Source of the DNA: Chryseobacterium sp. C-71
Lineage (GTDB): Bacteria; Bacteroidota; Bacteroidia; Flavobacteriales; Weeksellaceae
NCBI RefSeq assembly: GCF_020911865.1
Contig: NZ_CP087131.1
Coordinates: 248,001-312,000 of the forward strand
Length of the DNA: 64,000 bases
Reading direction: 5' to 3'
Shown: piece by piece, positions 42,032 to 50,487 of the stretch
Layout of the letters: the number at the start of each line of letters is the position of its first letter
Numbering within the stretch: position 1 is the first letter of the stretch
Notes under the pieces: generated by a model
What the model saw: only the letters and a program-made list of their open reading frames with translations
Told to the model about the DNA's origin: nothing
Databases searched by the model: none
Position numbers and translations under genes: made by a program

Positions 42032-44515
42032 TTAAATTAGATATTTTTTCAATCCTTCCATAATTCCTTGCCAAAGCATACTGAAAAAACTTCTGTCGGA
42101 TTCTCGTTTTTTCTCAATCACGACATGGTCAGGTTCGCCTGTTGATTCGTTTTTCACAAACCAGTTGGCAACTTTTGAGAGAAGCTTTCTTTCGTTGCCT
42201 TTTTTATTCAGAAAATTCACATACATTTCATTGTACTTAAAGTAGAAATTTCCTGCAATACCGGCATTGTTTCCGTAATAATCAAATTTCAGATAATCTA
42301 TGTTTCCGTCTAAAGTTACGTTCAGATACGGTCGTACAAAGAGATTTACATTTTCCGCAGACAGTTTTAGGATTTTTCCATTAATGGTAAATTTATCCTC
42401 CATATTCATCACGTCAAATTTCCAATTGACTTGTGTATCTGCTTTTCCGTAGAAAGCGAATCGAGCTTCAGCGTTAATTACGGTTGGTCTGCCTTTTATC
42501 TTTCCGTTGTTAACATTCGTGATATTAATTCCAAATTTGTCGAAAGTTAATTTCCCTGGAATGTTACTGTTTTCAGCATTCTCTTCATATTCCAAACTAG
42601 AATTTTTGATGGCTACATTTTTTACAAACATCGGCATTTTCATTCCACGCAGTTTTTTGCTGAAGAGATATCGTGCTTCGGTATCATCGGGTGGTGCCAG
42701 ATCATGATAAATATTACAGTCCAGACCATCAATATCAACCTTGCTGATGTCAATTTGTTGATTTTTAAATAGTTTTGAATTAAAATCTGTAACTCCGATT
42801 TTTTTCACTGTAATCGTATACAAATCACTTTCTTTCGCAATCACTTTACTGAAACCTGCTCTCGAGTATTTTGGAAGATATTTCAAATCTTTAATCTCCG
42901 TCTGTTTTCCGGAATTTTTCACATCACCTATTTTTAAAGTGTAGTATTTTCCTGCATCTAAAAATACTTTCTGAGCAGTTATTAAATGACTTGAGAAATT
43001 GATTGGCAAATCTTTTTTCAGCTGCTCATTGTTTGAAACAATATTATTCAGATGAATATCAAATTTACCCACCGATAATTTTTCTTTACCTAAGCTGCTT
43101 TGTGAAATTTTACCATTTGAAATTTTAATAAAACCAAGTTTTGCATTGAATTCAGGAGTTTCAGATTTTCCTTTTTTCGGCTTCGATTTTTGAGCAGCTG
43201 AAATTACTTTAATTTCCGGAGTTTTGACTTCCAAACCGTCAAACTGAATATTCAGTTTCTGACCGATATATTTAGTTTTGTTGTTGATGATCTTAATTTC
43301 ATCCGTTTTTACGTTAAATAAATCCTTATTGTCACTTTTTCCCAACGCAATCATCTGGAATTTTTCAACAATAATATTTGAATTACGGGAAGAAATTTTC
43401 TTAATTTTTAATGCCTGAAGATTGTTGGCTTTAAAATAAATATTGTCTGCTTCAATATCGTGATTGGTAAATCTGAAAGGTATCTTTTCTTTCACCGTGT
43501 TTTTATCAAAAACAATATTGGTCAGTTTAAAATTAAAGTTTTCAACCGAAGCCGTTTTATCTCTATTGGCTTGCAAAACAGCTATTTTACCCTTTTTAAA
43601 ATCGATATTTTTCAATCCGATTTTCATTTCAACTTCTTTTGGATTCTTATCTTTTTCTACAATGTTCTTTCCTGTAGAAGTAACTTTTAAATCGGGACTT
43701 GTGAAAATGATATCTGAAACAATCAGAGAGTCTTTACTGATGTTAAAATCTTTTGCCAGAAGACGTTCCGAAGAAAAATCAAAGATGTTTTTTGCATTGT
43801 AATTCTCAGGCTTCTGAATGGGCTGAAGATGAAATTTTCTTAAATCTAACGTTTTATTAGCCGCAAATATCTGATCTGCATTGATTTGATAGAATTCGTT
43901 GACACCAATATGCACTTCCTTGGCATCAATTTTAAATTCTTTAAAAGCTACAGGGATTTTTGAATCATCGTCATTCTGCTCAATGTCTTTTAGTTTAATG
44001 TTGATGTTTTTCCCCATGAAGACGGGTTTGCCATCAGAACTCGTAATATCAGCAAAAACATTGCTAAACACAATGTTATTAATGTGTAAATCTGTTTTTT
44101 TTGTAGATTTTTTTTCTTTATCAGTCTTTGGAGCGAGTTTAATTTTTACATCAGAATCCGACAACAGAAATTGATCGGCGTGATACGATTTATTGAACAA
44201 AGCTTTCCAGATGCTGAAATCATGAATCTCAATTTTTTTTATCGTTCCTTGTATTTGTGTAATTTTCTTATCATTCGGATTTTTTGTAGAAATTTTTAAA
44301 TCGGTTGCCGAAAAATCACCGGAAACCAAGCTCAGATCGAAGTTTTTCAATTGAAGCTGGTACGGTGTTTTTTTATTGATTAAATCAGGAAGCTTTCTTT
44401 GCAAAAAAAAGTCCAGTGCAAAAGGGAACGCCGCAAAAATTACAACAATTACGACCGAAATTCTTATCAGCCATTTTTTGCGGTTACTTTTCTGGCTAGG
44501 CTTGTTTTTTTCCAT
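42032..44515 (-). CDS. AsmA-like / DUF748-type envelope protein
   Basis: An 827-residue protein with one N-terminal membrane helix (WLIRISVVIVVIFAAFPFALDFFL). A very long periplasmic region of repeated beta-segments follows, many containing I/F-x-N-I-V-F or K-I-x-D-F patterns. The start of the exported part (RKLPDLINKKTPYQLQLKNFDLSLVSGDFSATDLKIS) and the DITNVNNGKIKGRPTVINAEARFAFYG block match AsmA/DUF748-like proteins. Such proteins are thought to form hydrophobic grooves bridging the envelope for phospholipid transport. The family assignment is by pattern only. Confidence 0.65.
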   Translation of the reverse strand: MEKNKPSQKSNRKKWLIRISVVIVVIFAAFPFALDFFLQRKLPDLINKKTPYQLQLKNFDLSLVSGDFSATDLKISTKNPNDKKITQIQGTIKKIEIHDFSIWKALFNKSYHADQFLLSDSDVKIKLAPKTDKEKKSTKKTDLHINNIVFSNVFADITSSDGKPVFMGKNINIKLKDIEQNDDDSKIPVAFKEFKIDAKEVHIGVNEFYQINADQIFAANKTLDLRKFHLQPIQKPENYNAKNIFDFSSERLLAKDFNISKDSLIVSDIIFTSPDLKVTSTGKNIVEKDKNPKEVEMKIGLKNIDFKKGKIAVLQANRDKTASVENFNFKLTNIVFDKNTVKEKIPFRFTNHDIEADNIYFKANNLQALKIKKISSRNSNIIVEKFQMIALGKSDNKDLFNVKTDEIKIINNKTKYIGQKLNIQFDGLEVKTPEIKVISAAQKSKPKKGKSETPEFNAKLGFIKISNGKISQSSLGKEKLSVGKFDIHLNNIVSNNEQLKKDLPINFSSHLITAQKVFLDAGKYYTLKIGDVKNSGKQTEIKDLKYLPKYSRAGFSKVIAKESDLYTITVKKIGVTDFNSKLFKNQQIDISKVDIDGLDCNIYHDLAPPDDTEARYLFSKKLRGMKMPMFVKNVAIKNSSLEYEENAENSNIPGKLTFDKFGINITNVNNGKIKGRPTVINAEARFAFYGKADTQVNWKFDVMNMEDKFTINGKILKLSAENVNLFVRPYLNVTLDGNIDYLKFDYYGNNAGIAGNFYFKYNEMYVNFLNKKGNERKLLSKVANWFVKNESTGEPDHVVIEKKRESDRSFFSMLWQGIMEGLKKYLI

Positions 44516-44655
44516 CAGTGATTAGTTCAGATTTGTTAGCTAAACAAAACGTATTCCAATTCACGTAAATATCGTTATTAAAACGATTTATGGATTATAA
44601 TTTTTTAAAAGTAAATAAAATTTAGTGAAAATTTAATTCAAATAAAAGATTAATC

Positions 44656-45420
44656 TTAATTAAATATTTCATTTTCTTCTGTAAGAATAATTGGTTTTCC
44701 GTCTGTGATCACGATAGTATGCTCGTGTTGCGCCATATATCCGCCTTTATCGCCAACCATTGTCCAGCCGTCGTTCAGTTCTGTTGCATACGATGAATCT
44801 GTCGAAATAAATGTTTCAATGGCCACCACAGAATTCTTCCTGAATCGTCTTTGGTCAAAACGATTTCGATAATTCATTAGTTCTTCCGGTTGCTCGTGCA
44901 AACTTCTTCCTATACCATGCCCGCCAAGATTTCTGATTACTCTGTAACCTCTTTTTTTAGCCTCGGTTTCCATCAAATGTCCTATTTCAGAAATTTTCAC
45001 ACCGCCTTTGATGTTGCTAATGGCTTTCCTTAAAATATCTTTAGAAGCATTTACCAATTTCTGATGGTGGTGAATATCTTCACCAACTACAAATGAAGCA
45101 CCGTTGTCTGACCAATAACCATCGAGTTCTGCGGAAACATCAATATTAATTAAATCTCCTTCCTTTAAAATTCTCTTTTCTGAAGGAATGCCGTGACAAA
45201 ATTCGTTGTCAACACTTATGCAGGTATGCCCCGGAAATCCGTAAGTTAAAAAAGGAGCAGATTTTGCTCCCAGATCTGATAGTATTTTTGCTCCATATTC
45301 GTCAAGGTTTTTTGTTGTCATACCCGGTTGAGCGTATTCAATCATCTGCTTTAAAGTAAATGCAACAGCATGACTGGCTTTTTGCATTCCGATTAATTCT
45401 GATTCGTTTGTTATGGACAT
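44656..45420 (-). CDS. map: Methionine aminopeptidase, type I
   Basis: A 254-residue enzyme that removes the initiator methionine from nascent proteins. Metal ligands are visible in order: Asp in INIDVSAELDGYWSDNGASF (two Asp), His in GGHGIGRSLHEQPE, Glu in VVAIETFIS and Glu in AQHEHTIVIT. The substrate-pocket histidine lies in GHTCISVDNEFCHGIP. Length is standard for the type I enzyme without extension. Many genomes of this group carry more than one copy, so essentiality is not implied. Confidence 0.94.
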   Translation of the reverse strand: MSITNESELIGMQKASHAVAFTLKQMIEYAQPGMTTKNLDEYGAKILSDLGAKSAPFLTYGFPGHTCISVDNEFCHGIPSEKRILKEGDLINIDVSAELDGYWSDNGASFVVGEDIHHHQKLVNASKDILRKAISNIKGGVKISEIGHLMETEAKKRGYRVIRNLGGHGIGRSLHEQPEELMNYRNRFDQRRFRKNSVVAIETFISTDSSYATELNDGWTMVGDKGGYMAQHEHTIVITDGKPIILTEENEIFN

Positions 45421-45442
45421 AATATTCTATTTAAATTTTTAG

Positions 45443-45461
45443 TTTGATCTATAAGATCAAA
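45443..45461. other. Perfect short palindrome between map and its upstream gene
   Basis: TTTGATCT and AGATCAAA (8-bp arms) flank ATA. It lies 20 bp before the 174-aa gene's stop codon side and 23 bp upstream of map. It may be a weak terminator on the minus strand or an operator for map. Confidence 0.5.
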
Positions 45462-45480
45462 GAGCTTTGAAACTAATTGA

Positions 45481-46005
45481 TTACTCTTGTATTTTTGTAA
45501 ACAAGTTTGCTTTTTGGAGACCATGATTGTTGATGGTATTCACTGATGCATCCAATTTCCAATTTGGCAGATGATAAAAAAGCTGATTGCTTAATTTTTC
45601 AATTCCCAACGTATTTTCGGAGACAAACTCATAGCTTTTTTGATTGGTTATAATTTCGATTCCGTTTTGTCTTTCCCGATATTGTAACTGAATACTGAAA
45701 GAATTAACCTCTGTAATCTCGTCCCACCGTACAAAATTAGTCAATTCATTTTGGGTAAAATAAAATCCTTCTATTTTGTACTCAAAAATTCCGTTGAAAT
45801 TTTCAAGCTCAGTAATTTCTTTTTCTATGGTATCATAATCAGTAACTTCATCACTTGGGTTATAAAGTTTTGCGCCGGCAAAACAAATTCCAACAAAGCA
45901 TGTGAAAATTATTAAATAAGTAATTCCATTATGATCAAAAACAGGATAATAATAAAAAGTAAGACCTAAAATAAAACAACAGGCAATAATGATTTTCTTT
46001 TCCAT
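45481..46005 (-). CDS. Membrane protein of unknown function
   Basis: A 174-residue protein with two N-terminal membrane helices (about 4-21 and 27-45, separated by a short loop with DHNG). A cytoplasmic domain of about 120 residues follows and reads as beta-strands (IEGFYFTQNELTNFVRWDEITEVNSFSIQLQYRERQNGIEI). The pattern resembles PH-like domains of small bacterial membrane proteins, but the family is not recognised. It lies 3 bp after the VanZ-like gene, so they are co-transcribed. Confidence 0.68.
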   Translation of the reverse strand: MEKKIIIACCFILGLTFYYYPVFDHNGITYLIIFTCFVGICFAGAKLYNPSDEVTDYDTIEKEITELENFNGIFEYKIEGFYFTQNELTNFVRWDEITEVNSFSIQLQYRERQNGIEIITNQKSYEFVSENTLGIEKLSNQLFYHLPNWKLDASVNTINNHGLQKANLFTKIQE

Positions 46006-46008
46006 AAT

Positions 46009-46512
46009 CTATTCCCAAACGTGAGCTAAATAAACGATAAGATAACTCAAAACACAAATCAAGCTGTTTGTATTTAACGGACGAAGAATGTTTTGCCTTA
46101 CGTTTTCATGTTTCACAACATAATTTGCAATCGCCCAAAAAGCAATGGAGAAACCAATATCCCAAAAATCAAACCGTCCGTTAGTCAATTTGAACAACTG
46201 AAAAAATTCTAAACCTATTGAGAATATTAATGGTAAAAAAAGGAGATTAATTTCTCTATTTCCGATTTTTAAGAATAAATTTTTAGAGGTTAAGGTGATG
46301 CAGAAAACCCACAAACCTTCAGGCAACGAATTGATGATGTGTTCGTTCAGCGTTAAATTACTCACAATGCTTTCTTTCAAACCAACATATCTATCCAATG
46401 AAATTAGCGAAATAAAAAGATCTGTAGCCACAGTTTTTTCTGTTCGGTAAAACAAGTAGATGAACAAGCTGATTGATAAAGATATGATGATTAAAAAATA
46501 TTTCTTTTTCAC
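46009..46512 (-). CDS. VanZ-like small membrane protein
   Basis: A 167-residue protein with four or five hydrophobic helices. The LIFSIGLEFFQLFKLTNGRFDFWDIGFSIAFWAIA segment has the layout of VanZ-like proteins (a Glu...Gln pair, then R-x-D-x-x-D before a helix). VanZ-like proteins are linked to cell-envelope and lipid-related resistance, but most are uncharacterised. The ATG overlaps the methyltransferase gene's end by 4 bp, indicating one transcript. Resistance should not be assumed. Confidence 0.6.
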   Translation of the reverse strand: MKKKYFLIIISLSISLFIYLFYRTEKTVATDLFISLISLDRYVGLKESIVSNLTLNEHIINSLPEGLWVFCITLTSKNLFLKIGNREINLLFLPLIFSIGLEFFQLFKLTNGRFDFWDIGFSIAFWAIANYVVKHENVRQNILRPLNTNSLICVLSYLIVYLAHVWE

Positions 46513-47141
46513 GACTTGCAGTAAATTAAAAGTTTAAAATAAGAAAAAGTACCAAAATCAACCTCTTTATCTAGTCTGAACTTCTCTAAAGTTTTTAATT
46601 CTTCAATATGAAAAACAGATTTAAAGTGAAATATTTTTGAAAAAAAATGAAAAGAGTAGTCTATCATTCTCAGCCAATTTTTAGGAGTAAAATGATTGAG
46701 GATGAATATTTTCCCATTTGGTTTTAAAACCCGGTAGCTTTCTTCCAGTAATTTTTCGGGATTGTCTACTACAGCAATAGTGTGAGATAAAACGACATAA
46801 TCTAAACTTTGGTCTTCAAATAAAAGTGTTTCTCCGTTCATCTGTAGCAGATTGATATTGCTTATATTTTGTTTTCTGGCAATTTCAAGCATATTTAATG
46901 ATGTGTCGATGCCTGTGATGTCATGGGTCTTGTATAGAGGCAGATGAGCTCCGTTTCCAACGCCTATTTCAAGCAATTTGCCAAACGGAAGAGTGTTGAT
47001 TTCATCAAAAAGTTTTCTTTTTTGCGGTTTTAAAAATACATCTATCAAAGGGTATAAAACTGAAAATCTATTATAAAAATTGGCTGTTTGCTGACTCACT
47101 TTTTTAAATTCATTTGGTTTTTTGGGCGCATTCATAAACAA
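46509..47141 (-). CDS. Class I SAM-dependent methyltransferase
   Basis: A 210-residue Rossmann-fold methyltransferase. The SAM-binding motif I is LLEIGVGNGAHLPLY, followed by DITGIDTSLNMLEIAR, then LDYVVLSHTIAVVDNPEKLLEESYRVLKPNGKIFILNHF. The N-terminus (QQTANFYNRFSVLYPLIDVFLKPQKRK) resembles the phosphatidylethanolamine N-methyltransferase/UbiE-like group. The substrate is not deducible. Both ATG 47141 and the ATG two codons in are possible starts. Confidence 0.85.
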   Translation of the reverse strand: MFMNAPKKPNEFKKVSQQTANFYNRFSVLYPLIDVFLKPQKRKLFDEINTLPFGKLLEIGVGNGAHLPLYKTHDITGIDTSLNMLEIARKQNISNINLLQMNGETLLFEDQSLDYVVLSHTIAVVDNPEKLLEESYRVLKPNGKIFILNHFTPKNWLRMIDYSFHFFSKIFHFKSVFHIEELKTLEKFRLDKEVDFGTFSYFKLLIYCKS

Positions 47142-47331
47142 ATTACGAATTCACTTTCTGAAAATCTAATTTAATTAAAATACTTGAGTTGGAAAAAACG
47201 CCTTTGATGTTTTTAATTTTTTCAAAAAATAGAAAGGTATTCGTCACATACAAATGTCATTTGAACTTAGTAAGGACACGTCAATAATTTTTTGTTCTTT
47301 TGCAAATTGTTTTTTAAACCTTAGAAATTCC

Positions 47332-48465
47332 ATGTCGAAGTTTGATGATATCAGATCTTTTGATGACTGCGAAGTCAATGAAGCAGTGAAAAGTATAGTC
47401 CGCCATCCCATGATGAAAGCGCTGATGAATTTCACATTTCCTGAAACTGATGAAAAAATTTGGTCAGAAAATTTGAAAGAAACACATTCAATACACGATT
47501 TTCAGAAGAATTTTATTTCACATACGATTCGGAAAATCTTAGAAACGAGTTCTCAAGGATTAACTCATTCGGGATTTGATCAATTGGATAAAAATACTGC
47601 TTATCTGTTTGTCTCTAATCATCGGGATATTATTTTAGATACATCATTGCTGAACTTGATTTTGTTGGAAAATGGTCATGTGATGACCGCTTCTGCGATT
47701 GGAGATAATCTGGTTCAACAAACTTTCCTTCACAAATTAGCAAAGCTCAATCGTAATTTTTTGGTACAAAGAGGATTGCCGCTACGTGAACAACTGAAGA
47801 GTTCAAAATTGATGTCTGAATACATTTTTCAACTTTTATTTTTAGAAAATCGTTCAGTTTGGATTGCCCAGCGTGAAGGTCGTACCAAAGATGGAAACGA
47901 CTCAACGCAGCAAGGTATTCTAAAAATGCTTGCAATGGCTTCTGAAGGAATTTCACTCGCAGAATTTTTCAAGAAAGTTAAAATTGTTCCGTTATCAATT
48001 TCTTATGAATACGATCCGACGGATGTTTTGAAAATGCCTCAACTTTTAGCAAAGCATAATGACGAGATTTATGTAAAAGCCAAAGATGAAGATTTCAACA
48101 CAATGATGAGTGGAGTATTGGGTCAGAAAAAACGTATCCACCTTCATGCAGGAAAAGTTCTAGAGTCAGAATATGATGAAATTGCAACTCAATACGATCA
48201 TAAAAACCGACAATTACAAGCTATTGCGCAGGTGATCGATGATTCTATTATTCAAAACTATCAGCTTTGGCCAACGAATTTTATCGCTTACGATTTGCTC
48301 CATGAAACCCATCAGTTTTCGAAAAACTACACCGAAAAAGAAAAGCAATTATTTGAAAGAAGGCTCGAAATGAGAATCGATGTTTCTGATGATGTTCTAA
48401 AAGAAGGTTTTTTGGCGATGTATGCAAATCCGGTAATCAATAAAATGAAATACGAAAACCTTTAA
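47332..48465 (+). CDS. Glycerol-phosphate acyltransferase-family protein
   Basis: A 377-residue acyltransferase with PlsC/PlsB-type motifs: AYLFVSNHRDIILDTSLLN as block I, NFLVQRGLP as block II and VWIAQREGRTKDGNDSTQQG as block III. IVPLSISYEYDPTDV is block IV. The block I spacing is His-x5-Asp when measured to the second Asp, against the textbook His-x4-Asp. It probably acylates a lysophospholipid or glycerol-phosphate at the membrane. The ATG at 47332 (MSKFDDI) is preferred over an upstream frame that adds 26 unlike residues. Confidence 0.85.
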   Translation: MSKFDDIRSFDDCEVNEAVKSIVRHPMMKALMNFTFPETDEKIWSENLKETHSIHDFQKNFISHTIRKILETSSQGLTHSGFDQLDKNTAYLFVSNHRDIILDTSLLNLILLENGHVMTASAIGDNLVQQTFLHKLAKLNRNFLVQRGLPLREQLKSSKLMSEYIFQLLFLENRSVWIAQREGRTKDGNDSTQQGILKMLAMASEGISLAEFFKKVKIVPLSISYEYDPTDVLKMPQLLAKHNDEIYVKAKDEDFNTMMSGVLGQKKRIHLHAGKVLESEYDEIATQYDHKNRQLQAIAQVIDDSIIQNYQLWPTNFIAYDLLHETHQFSKNYTEKEKQLFERRLEMRIDVSDDVLKEGFLAMYANPVINKMKYENL

Positions 48466-48692
48466 TTTTCTTCTTCTTTCTTAAAGCTTACCACCTGATA
48501 TTCGTCATCAGTACAATACTTTTTGCAACTTTCATCATCGAAGGCTTCAGGATTTTTTGAAAAGTCTTCAATGTGTTTGAAACTTTCGTCAGTGTTGGCA
48601 GGAGTGATGACGATGTGATATAATTTTAGCAGAGATTCATCTGCATTTTTCAAGGATTCTTTTTTATGCTGAACGGCTTCTTGGTAAGTCAT
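48462..48692 (-). CDS. Small acidic protein of unknown function
   Basis: A 76-residue soluble protein rich in Lys, Glu and Asp. Two adjacent cysteines lie in the ESCKKYCTDDEYQVV part. The stop region overlaps the convergent acyltransferase by 4 bp. The composition looks real and it has a normal ATG, but the family is not recognised. Confidence 0.55.
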   Translation of the reverse strand: MTYQEAVQHKKESLKNADESLLKLYHIVITPANTDESFKHIEDFSKNPEAFDDESCKKYCTDDEYQVVSFKKEEEN

Positions 48693-49013
48693 AATTTCAA
48701 TTTTTTATGGTGAAATCATAGAACAAACTGTGCCAAATTTATTGTTGTAAAAACTTTCAGGCAGAGTTTTGTTTTAATGATTGATAATTTAAAAGGCGAA
48801 TTTCTAATTTAATTTAGTTCTTGTGGTATCGAAACTATTGAGAATGCGCAGTATTAATACTTTATCAGTAAAATATTATATATTGTTTGTTTTCTTGTTT
48901 TAGTATTTACGACGTGAATATTCCTAAAATAATCCTGTGTTTTTTAAAAATTTGTAAGTATTTTTGGTAGCTTAATAAAAGTGTAACCTGTTTACCAGAT
49001 TATTTTACGTCTT
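48693..49013. other. Intergenic region before the sensory cluster
   Basis: About 320 bp of AT-rich DNA that should hold the promoter of the signalling operon. AGTATTAATACT at 48850-48861 is a perfect 12-bp palindrome. No full TTTG/TAnnTTTG pair was found and no ORF is credible. Confidence 0.5.
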
Positions 49014-50483
49014 ATGATTTTAATTGTTGATGATAACCAAAACAATATTTTTTCGCTAAAAAAATTATTAGAGTCTAAAGACTTCCAGGTTGATACTGCA
49101 AGTTCAGGAGAAGAAGCTTTGGGTAAGGCATTGAAAAATAATTATGCATTGATTATTTTGGATGTTCAGATGCCCGGAATGGATGGCTTTGAAGTCGCCG
49201 AAACTTTTGCCGGATACAGCAAAACCAAAGAAATTCCTATTATATTTTTATCCGCAGTCAATACCGATAAAAGATTTATTACCAAAGGATATAAGTCGGG
49301 AGGGATAGATTATGTGACAAAACCCATCGATCCGGATATTCTGATGCTGAAAGTAAAAACTTTCTACAATCTTCAGGAGAATAATCTTGCGATGAAGAAA
49401 GCTCAGCAAAGTCTGGAATTGGAGGTAAAGGGAAGAAGAGAAGCACAGGTTTCTATGAAGTCTGAAATTGATCATTTTCAGCTAATGCTCGAAGCTTTGC
49501 CACAGATTGCATTTACTTTAAATGAGGATGGAATAGTGAACTTCGTCAACAGAAAATGGTTTGAATATTCTGAATCTGACCAGCATTTTCCCGAAACCCA
49601 TATCGATGATCTGAATATTGAAGAAGAGTTTCAGCGTTGTAGAAAAAAAGGAAAAGCACTCGAGTTAGAAGTAAGAATTAAAAATAGAATTACCGACGAT
49701 TACAGATATCATTTACTAAGAATGTCGCCTGTTTATCAGAATGAAAAATTAAAAAACTGGGTCGGAACGTTCACTGATATTGAAGACCAGAAAAAAGTGG
49801 AAAAAGAAAAGGATGAATTCCTGAGTATTGCCAGCCATGAACTCAAAACTCCTTTAACCAGCATTAAAGCATACATGCAGTTGCTGGATCGTAAACTGAA
49901 ACGCAATACAGAAAATAGTGAAGGAGTTTTCGTCACTAAAGCTTTAGATCAGATAGAAAAGCTAAACACATTGATTACCGATCTGTTAGATGTTTCTAAA
50001 ATCGAAAACGGTAAGCTTAAAATCAATAAAAAACCTGCAGATTTAGAAAAACTGATCAACAATACGATTGATACCATTTTACAGACCAATGATAATCCGA
50101 ATGTGAAAATCGATCGCCACATCGGAAAAATTGACCAGTTGATTGACTTCGATGCCATCCGTATTGAACAGGTTTTGATTAATTTTTTAACCAACGCTAT
50201 TAAATATTCACCGGAAAACAATCAGGTGATTGTTACCACATTTGTGGATGACGACGAAGTGAAAGTGAGCGTCACCGATTTCGGAATTGGGATTCCTGAG
50301 TTTAAGCAGGATGCGGTTTTCCGTAAGTTTTACCGTGTGGAAGAATCTTCTGTACAGTTTCAGGGGATGGGCATCGGTTTGTACATTTGTTCTGAAATCA
50401 TCAAGCAACACCACGGAACCATTGGTCTTTCGAGTAAAGTAGAAGAAGGTTCTACATTTTATTTCACATTACCTTTAAATTAA
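49014..50483 (+). CDS. Hybrid receiver-PAS histidine kinase
   Basis: A 489-residue soluble kinase with an N-terminal receiver (phosphoacceptor Asp50 in LIILDVQMPGMDGF). A helical linker (120-150) and a PAS domain (about 155-258, LEALPQIAFTLNEDGIVNFVNRKWFEYS) follow. The HisKA His275 lies in SIASHELKTPLTSI. The ATPase domain has N-box NFLTNAIKYSP, G1 VTDFGIGIP and G2 GMGIGLYI. Having the receiver first suggests it is phosphorylated by another kinase and then controls its own kinase domain. It is the first gene of the signalling operon, 4 bp before the giant kinase. Confidence 0.92.
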   Translation: MILIVDDNQNNIFSLKKLLESKDFQVDTASSGEEALGKALKNNYALIILDVQMPGMDGFEVAETFAGYSKTKEIPIIFLSAVNTDKRFITKGYKSGGIDYVTKPIDPDILMLKVKTFYNLQENNLAMKKAQQSLELEVKGRREAQVSMKSEIDHFQLMLEALPQIAFTLNEDGIVNFVNRKWFEYSESDQHFPETHIDDLNIEEEFQRCRKKGKALELEVRIKNRITDDYRYHLLRMSPVYQNEKLKNWVGTFTDIEDQKKVEKEKDEFLSIASHELKTPLTSIKAYMQLLDRKLKRNTENSEGVFVTKALDQIEKLNTLITDLLDVSKIENGKLKINKKPADLEKLINNTIDTILQTNDNPNVKIDRHIGKIDQLIDFDAIRIEQVLINFLTNAIKYSPENNQVIVTTFVDDDEVKVSVTDFGIGIPEFKQDAVFRKFYRVEESSVQFQGMGIGLYICSEIIKQHHGTIGLSSKVEEGSTFYFTLPLN

Positions 50484-50487
50484 TTTT

